64,000 nt of DNA, from the NCBI RefSeq assembly GCF_910592395.1, contig NC_088308.1, positions 26,551,501 through 26,615,500 of the forward strand. The letters are read 5' to 3'. Within the stretch, counting starts at the first letter, position 1, and each line of letters opens with the position of its first letter. Of the stretch, positions 51,601-60,600 are shown in pieces. The notes below the pieces were generated by a model. The model did not search any database, was not told the DNA's origin, and saw only the letters and a program-made list of their open reading frames with translations. This DNA comes from Lineus longissimus (taxonomy: Eukaryota; Nemertea; Pilidiophora; Heteronemertea; Lineidae). A program made the position numbers and the translations under genes.

Positions 51601-54600
51601 CGGGTCATTGCCACTCAGCAGTATAGTTTGGCCTATCTAATGGAACCGATGATTAGGCCTATTAAAGCAAGGCGGAAAGAAGAAGAAGATGCACACATAT
51701 TATCAGGCAAATATTCGCCTCCGCTTCACCAATGGCAACAGACACCTCCATGAGTTTTTACAATGCTCATAGAAAGGTAGCTCTTGGTAAACACAGACAT
51801 CATGAGGAATTGCCAACAAGTATGTTCAGCATAGCAAGCAGACGATTTACTTATATTCTGCAGCCAGCAGGCGGTTAACCCCTTCCGTTCACCTTGCTAA
51901 AAAAGTTGATAATCTAAGTGAGTTGCATGTGCTGACCTCCTTCCCTTGGAGGGCAATTCGGCAAGTCTGCTTGTTGCAAATGTTTACTTACATGAAGATG
52001 TTAGTTTCCAGTATGCTTTGGTCACTTCTTCAAATTTGGCAACTGAACATTTGTCCTGAAAACCAAAGAAATTCGACAGTTACAATAAAAAGAAAACTAA
52101 TTTGTTGAGGTTGATCACGCTTTAATCATGATTGCGAGGAGTGAACGATTTTGGACGAACTTCTAAAGATGTCAACCACGTTGCTCCTCCAACATGTCTA
52201 ATCAGCAACTATTCTACATCTAAGGGGCTCTCTTGACAACAATTTATATCCCAAATGCATGAAAGGGTTAAAGCAAGGATATGTGAGCTGCAGCTCCTGG
52301 CATTAAAGAACTAATATTGACCTTGTGATCAATACAGATAGTTTACAACAACCGCAATGGTAAATGAAGAATGCACTGACCTAAGCTTGAACAAACCAAA
52401 TTTTATCACAGATAAATAACTGTGTGGATTTACTGGTTTACTGAAGAGACATGCACGGTCATGTTCAACAAAATGGCCACCATTAAGAGGATTTTCAAAA
52501 ACTGATTGTGATTGTTTCAAGATAGTCAAATAGGCCTTAAGTCTCATTTCTTATCACCCCCAAGGCCAAGTTGGACAGGTCAACTGGTTGGCTAGGATGA
52601 CTGTGGTCCAGGTTATGCAGTCCTGGGGTGAATGTGTCTCTTGTGCTGGCCAAAGCCTATACCTCACCAATATCTGACATGTGGTTGTTCCCATTCTATA
52701 TAATTTATGCATTTCCATCAAACCGCATTAGCCCAGATTGTAGGTGTCATGTCAACAGGCACATTGGAATAAGACCACAATGAGGATGGATCCCACGAAT
52801 TGGAACATAGTTTTTTTGGCATCATGTGTGTTTACGGCCCCAAAGTGTCAAGCTTTCAGAATTTATGAGGCTAGCACTGAACACTGCATGTCACATAAGT
52901 ACCCAATAATCAATACTGTAGATATTGTAATTTCATGTTTATCCTACAAGTCACTCAATATCACCAGCTGTGTCAGTGTTACTGCTGACCTGTGTTTACA
53001 CTGGGGGTCACCTTCACAGGGTGAACCAACACCGCCGGTAGGCTTCCTTTAATGGTATATTTCCACTAGGATCTTTTTATAACCAAACAACCACCAAATT
53101 TGTGCATAACTTAGGCCTACTAAATTCTGCGATTTATTGCTGTTAAATATGCTGCCATCAATAAGGAGGAACATTGCGATGTCAAATACATTGTCCGTTA
53201 ACAAAAGAGATATCTCAGTGGGAGAGACACCATTTGAAAGGGGGCTTGATAAGAATAGCACGGACCACATGAATAAGTGGTGATAAAGCTCGGGGAGAGA
53301 TCTCAGCTATGGGACTTTCGACACGCAGGTCGATAGACAAGGCAATGGATAAAATGGCTAACCAACCAAGACATCCTTTTTTTGTTGCATCCAACATGAT
53401 GGCTATGCTGGGCAGGCACCAGCTTCTTAGGACATCCTGAGACAAGAGAATTACATTACAGTGACCTGCTATCGTAGTCATTGCAACCGCTAATAAAAAA
53501 CTCTCCTTTCCCAGCCAAACAAGTTTGTTTGATTTGAAAATTATTACCGGTTGCAGCAATGACAGATTCTCACTGCGGGCACCTGCAATGACTTCGAAAA
53601 TGGAAGAGTCTTTTGTCTCATACAATAATAGTCGAGGTGTGTTGCAGGACGCTTTAGCGCCTAGTACCAATTAACAACTATGGTCAGGTCTTTTGAACAC
53701 AAGCCCCTGTTTGCTCGGGGACATCACAAATTTCACTCTTAGTTTTCCAACTTTGGAGGAAAAAGAGTTAACAATGTGGATCGAGTCATTTGGGTTAACT
53801 TGACTAGGCCATAGTATTGCAAACTGCGTCATCAGTATTAGCCAGAATAATTTGAATAATTGATGGAGATGAGAAAATTACTTGGTACACACATACACAA
53901 TGAAATACAGTTTACATTATTTTGCTATGGTGATATGTATAAATACATGCATATATCAAATAACCTTATAGGGCTCCAGGCTTGTTTTACAGACATAAAG
54001 CCTCTTATAACACACACACAGGTTCAATAAAATAAATATCGTCAATATAGGCTTTATACTAGCAGCGAAATTTCATGTGTGACCATTGTATTGTAAAGGA
54101 TTGCATAATGCAGTCAACCTCAACATGACCTGTCCAGAACTATCGTGAACATGGGCCTGCACTTAGCTTCTGACCATTCTTGGGGTGGTCAGTCCTAATA
54201 CGATCAGTTATTAGGTCATTACAATTCTACCGTTTTTGGCACATTAAAGAGGTTGAATAGCGCCTCCAGAAGCAAGCAACAGCGCCACCCGTAGCAGAAA
54301 TGAGAACTGCTTAGTGACGTCATGGTTTCCATATACGGCATCTCATTTGCATATTTTTACAACCTTATTTACTACGAGTTATAAATATGCCAGTAGCACG
54401 TGGATCATGCCGGGCGGCGCTGTCAGGTGTTTCCACTATGGGTTACATAATCGGCTACAAAGAGGCCAGTGTTCTAGTAAATGAAGTTAGCAATGATAGC
54501 GAAAGAATGTTAGTGTATGTTACGCAGTCAATAGCGATAGTAGTGAGTTGGAGAGAGGAGAAAATGGAAAATGGAGAGAATAGTAGTATGGATTTCGAGT

Positions 54601-57600
54601 CCCAAGAAGAAACTTTGCAAAGTTTTCATCAAACTGATAATCATATTCCTTCCTTCTCTGTCTCCAACAATTAAAAGTTGCTGCAGTCAACCTGATGCGT
54701 TTATCCGCGAGCGAATCGACGAGACAAGCATTTTTCAAGCATCCGAATGGTACCTTACAGATCCGCAAGGGGCGCGTTACCGAAAATGTTGCAAAAATCA
54801 ACAACGTGATCGTAAATATTGTCATATTTTTCAAAATGAGAGTATGTAAATGATACGCAGACGGTAAACCAATGAAAGGCCAGTATCTATTGAACCTTAC
54901 AAGTGATTTGGGGGCCTTGAAACTCCTTATATTTATCAATGAAACCTTATTCCCGCCTAAGGTTTTGACCGGGCCGTCCAAAACTCCCCATTTTTTGGCG
55001 GGCCATTCCCTTTAAGTGTATTTGAGTAGGACATACAAGACTGCAAGCATTGGAATTCCATACACTTTAACATTCACAATATATTGAAAACGAGAGGACA
55101 GAACAAACTTGCGCCAAAACCGATAACGGGTCTACACTCAAATGTTTATAAAAACCTGTTTTGAACAGAAATGAGGCACAACATATTATTAAAACGCAGC
55201 CAACCTGAACACAGTTATTTAGAAGATAACCTCCAATCTATTAATAGTTTAAACGAAGACGAAGATGTTTCAACCATTGAAACGAAACTGATAAGAGCCG
55301 CCAACTGTGATATTTTGACAAAGAAATGACAAACATAAGGTTGACCAAGACATGACTTTGCATAGGGTTATATTTGGTGACTTTAGAGTAGGGGGACATG
55401 CTTGATTGAGAGGTTTCATGATCTGGGAATGACTTGATCAGAAAGAAACATTAGCTCTTGAAGTTGAGCTTTAGAAATGAAAAGGTACTAATTTTGGTTG
55501 AATTCAATTCAACTTTGATTTTGCTAAAGAGGCGCTCCAGACTCAATGTACCCTCCTGTAGGGAGAGGGGGGTGTCTGGAAATTTCGGCAAATACGCATA
55601 CACCTGTATAGGGGAACCTTTTTTGAAAATTGGGGTTGTGATGTGCACATACCTTAGTATGTATGGCTAAGCAACTTTATAATTCAGTCTACAGATTAAT
55701 AAATCACACGTGAAATAGATTGGAAGACTGGGATGAAATGGAGAAAAGAAGGATAACTCTGGAACATACCTTATTATTAGGTCGGTCAGGATGATATTGC
55801 AAGGCAAGACTTCGATAAGCTCTCTGGATATCAACTGAAAGATCAAGGAAACAATGTTTATCACACTTGACAGGTTTTGTGAAGAAATTGACAGGCAACA
55901 AACAAATTCTCATTTCAACTCTTGTTTCAACCTCCATGTCAAACCGACTCCAAGACACTCTGACAAGACCCATGGAAATCTGAAAGTGGCAAAACACAAC
56001 AAATCTCTTGATTTTAGGATTATCATTTAAAAGACCAGACATTCGGAACTCTTTTCAGACAAATACTGTAGCCTACATTGCCTCCTCTTTCTGCACCAAA
56101 GTGCTACTACATGTATATCACTGCGGATCAATACAATCCATTAGGTCCTCTGATCCTCTGGCATTTTGATAACAATTTTTCCAATATATCATGCACACTG
56201 TTTCTTCCTTACGAGTCCTATAAATATCATTGATTTCAACCCAAAATAGAACAAGCAATAACTAGGAGTCTTGATACAATATTCCATGATTATTTTTTCA
56301 TAGCTATAAATGTTCCTAGTTTGAAACATGCATTTCTTTTTATTGTTGTCCTTTTTGCATGGGCCATTCACAGATAAATGATCAGCTGAGAATAATGGTA
56401 TTAAGCACAAACTGACTAAAAAGTCAGTAGAAAATGCAAATATGAAACAAAGGGTTAAGAGAGATGCCATTTGACTGATAGGTTTGATTGATTATAATGA
56501 TTGTGTTGACAGTGTCTGCAAGTATCATTTTAAACACTTCTATTGACAACAATAAACTCACACTATTCAAGTCAACAGTCCATATAAAACAGGCATCATC
56601 AAAATCACACATCGACCATCATCAGATTCCTTTATTATAACCCGCATACGGCAGAGACAGGCGATTATGTAAACATCATGGCCAGGGGGACAACACGTCA
56701 CTCCATCAACAACACAGCACAATAATGAGCTCCAATCAATAAAGGTTTCAAATATGGCCGGCTTATAGTAATGGCTGCCGAGGATAGCATTCAAAATGGC
56801 GCAGACATCACATAGAAAGCTTTCAATCATATTATTGATTAACTTTGCTACAATGCAATACAGGAGTATCTGAAATGAACTTTATAACATGGCCAGACTT
56901 AATGAAACGTTTCATGGGGTAAACTGATCACCAAGATAGCCTTAGTCAAGTGCAAGAAGAACTGTCTATGGAGATCATTTATGTGACCTAGATTCTCATC
57001 AGGGTCATATCTGTCCTTGGATGAACCACAAGCAGTGATTTTGAAATATTGCACCAGGGTTGCACAAGTCTGAATAAAAAGACCCCATTTTCCAAAAAGA
57101 AGGCCCAAAATAGTGTCCTTCATCAGATGCAAGAAGTCTACACGGACGACCTTCCTCATTAATAAGAGTATGGTTCTATAACCTAGACGTAGACTTGCGT
57201 ACATCTTCTTTTCACTCCAGATATGTAAATAGAAGAACTACATCTTCCTATAAACATTACATATACAAGAGTTACAGCAAACACTCCTAGAGGCTGCTCA
57301 GCATCACCATTGGAAACCCTATCCATCATAAACAAGGTCTATACCAACCCAGGCCACTGTATATAATTAGTACATCAGACGGCCTCTCTAGGTTTGTTGT
57401 TGTCAATTAAGCGCCTCAATAACCCACTAATAACCCCTCTCAACACCTATATTGTGCACAAAAAGCAGTGAAAGCATTCAGACAATGGTATTACCTGTTA
57501 AATGAGAACAATGATAAACAGCTTAATCCAATAATAAGATCTGGCAAGTCAAAATAGAATAACCATCACATAAGGTTTCAGCACAGAGTTCCAATGATTG

Positions 57601-60600
57601 GGGCTGAACGAGATTGTTTGTTGTGTATTCGCGATGAATCCACTGAGTTCTCGCAATATCTACAACCTACACCACATAAAAATGTCTAATCGTAGTCCTG
57701 ATACGTGTGTGGGGCACACTAAATTACATGATCACGAATATACACTAGCAAATTTGAGAGCCAGCTGATAGAATCACAAGTAAATGCATCCCCATTAGTC
57801 CAGTCTACACAAAATATTATGTACAGTTTTGATCTGGACGCCACAGCCCATGCTCAGAACAGTCACGTGGCCTAATCAGCATAAAGTGTCCTAGCCAAGC
57901 CATACATTATTGATCAGGAGTCCGGGCAATGCTCACAGTCTGTGCATGCACCAGTAGTGCTTCTATTTATAATACCCATTGATTGAACACAACTCAGATG
58001 AATACACTGCATTTCTACTTTTGAAAAGCGGTTTAGATTCGTAGACCTACAAGTCCCCTTAGCGGGCTGTTCAAGGTTGCGTAGTCACGGTTTTGGCAAG
58101 TAAGCAAGCTATTTGGCCCAATATGTGGTATCACTCGAGGTAGTGGCGGGGAGGATTTCAAGGTGCCTCTCCCCAATGACTTCTACAAATTTGAATTTTT
58201 TGGATCTGAAATTTCCAATTTTTTCTGGGGGTGGACACATTTTCAGACGATTAGGGTTCTCGCTCTGTCACTGCAGGGTTGATATCTTTTCTCAAAATCA
58301 CTTCCAAATTCATAATTTCATCTATAAATAGCACTTTAATGGGTTTGACTTGGCAAGAGATAAAATCATTGACACTTGTCTCAATTGCTCCTTTAGTATC
58401 AGATCAAGCCATTTAAAAAAGTTTATCTTTTACAGTCACCAATTTCTTCATTCCCAAAAATAGGCACCCATTTAGCCTTGGATATCAAGAGTAAACCAGC
58501 CAACGAAGAGGCCCGATCATGATTCTATAACTGATACCTCATATCAAAGTTAAATGTGTTTACCCACTAATTGACCATGACACAACTCACCACGTGAGAG
58601 TGATTTGATAAATTTTAACTCTCCATAAAATGCCTTGAATAATGAATGTCCTGTTTTTTTGCCTGTGGGTGTGAAAGGGTTGTGAATAAACAGGCTTATA
58701 CTATTTCAAAAACATGTTCGCATATGAAATACGTGGCAGGAAACCTGTTATTGCATGTAATGTAGAGTAGGAAGTTGGACAACGCAATCCCACTAGTCCC
58801 TACATTGCGTTGGCCCCATAGAATGGAAATATTAGCATGGATTAACCCATTCGCAGGGTAATACTTTTCATGTCACTATGATCAGCAGGTCATAGGTTCA
58901 ACAATAACCACCGTTTCATCCCCCTGTCCATGAGAAAGACACCAAACCCTACATTGCTTCTCCCCCAGGTCAGCATCATGTCCTGGGAGAGTAATACAGT
59001 GAAACCTCCTTTAGCGGACACCTCTCTATTAAGGACACCCTCTCTATCAAGGACACTTGTTTTGGTCCAAAATTGGTTGTCTTCATTCATTCTGACCTCT
59101 ATAATCAGGACACCTCCCTATTAAGGACAGCAATTGTCAGTCCCAAGGGTGTCCTTAATGGCGAGGTCCTACTGTACTCCCAGTCATATCTTATAGCTAA
59201 TAGAATCTGGGATAGCCCAGCAGACTTTCACTTCGTCGAGCCGCTGGTCACAAGGACGTTGTATGGACCAAGAATCGAGAACGCTGTACTTTTTTCTGAA
59301 AATACATGCAGCGACGCATTATCCCGCGGTGGGAAATACGAGTCTGTCAATTTCATATTAAACTCTTAGCAACAGGTGTTGGTGAACAGCTTTCAGGCCA
59401 TGGATCTGGAATAAAACGCAGTCAATATTGTAGTCATGCCACAGAATAATCAGCAGGTTAGGAGGAGATTAGACTATGGTACCGTAACACCTCGCTTAGT
59501 GGTCACCTCGGTAAGCAGGACACCCTTCTATAAAGAACACTGATTTGGGTCTGGAAGTAGAATTGGCAATAATGTTGTGGAGAAGAAACAAGACTATAAT
59601 TGCCAAGTTTCAGCAAATCTGCCTGTATAACATCTGCACTACAGCAGTATTTGCTTCTATTTTACTGAGCGACAGGTAACTACAATGAAGACAATGCCCC
59701 CATGGTGTAGGCCTTAAAGGTGATGACAACCGGTAGATTTTTATTGAACTAACATGTATAATCCTAAAACCACAATATCACAACACTTGACCCATTTTAT
59801 ATCAAGTCACATCAAGCCTACATGACATAAAGGTTTGATCACATGTGCAAAATATCAATACATGATCCATACCAACCTATAGATTTCATGACTGTTGTCA
59901 ATAAATCATTTTAAGGACACCTATCTACGGCATGACGCATTGTCGGCATCGCAATATGTAATATTTCCTTTTCAATCAGGAAGAGGACTGTAGCGAAGAG
60001 TGTAATGATGACCTTATATCAGTTTGTTGACACCATGACATTTCAATCAGTCTTTTTATAGCCCCCCTCACCCCTTTGGACTGCAGTGCTTACGTGAACA
60101 GGTTCTGAATCACAAATCTAATGACTGTGAGTTTATTATCAGTTCTTTATATTTCCCCGGATCTTGAGTTCAAGTTGAGTCCTGTTCAAGCTACAATTCC
60201 ACCACTTCTGACAAACTAAGCTCTCATAACCAAATACATGAAATAGAGGCTTATGTATTTTGAACCCAATATTTACTGTTAACTTGCTCAAATGACCACC
60301 GTTCCTGGCAGGATGTCAGAGACCTGGACATGATCACACCAGACATTGTGGACAAGATCTTGAAGACCTTCCAGGAAGCCAGCAGGAAAAGGACCTGTGT
60401 TGATGGCTGAGCCCCTACTCCTTCTGATATTAAACCAGTACCAGAACAATCAAGTAGAGAGCAAACCCTCTCTGATTATTCAGACATCTAAGCCATCTAT
60501 GGTATTCATAAGCTTCCATCATTTCCAGCCCAAAGACAGGCAAGCCATTCGCAGACCACCAAAGACAACATGAGCTGCTTTGGCAAGAGACAGGTTACCA

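Larger units (their letters stand above)
45870..58662 (-). other. J domain (DnaJ/Hsp40) exons upstream of GW182
   Basis: Five exons: 58662-58591 ([20 protein letters not shown], helix I region), 55834-55770 ([20 protein letters not shown], helix II and the HPD loop), 52055-51992 ([17 protein letters not shown], helix III), 47936-47905 ([10 protein letters not shown]) and 45915-45870 ([15 protein letters not shown]). From FY to HPD the spacing equals that of standard J domains (30 residues). HPD is the tripeptide needed to stimulate Hsp70 ATPase. Exons are 32-72 nt, separated by introns of 2-4 kb. There is no Gly/Phe region or zinc finger, so it is a class C J protein. I cannot place it in a named DNAJC family. 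Confidence 0.72.

Noticed and set aside
53215-53670. Minus-strand frame of 151 codons
   Set aside because: Considered as a missing J-domain exon. The phase-correct exon was found at 52055-51992 instead, and this frame has no J helix III or splice fit.
54520-54981. Minus-strand frame of 153 codons
   Set aside because: Ordinary AT-rich composition, no family features, no phase-compatible splice sites with neighbours.
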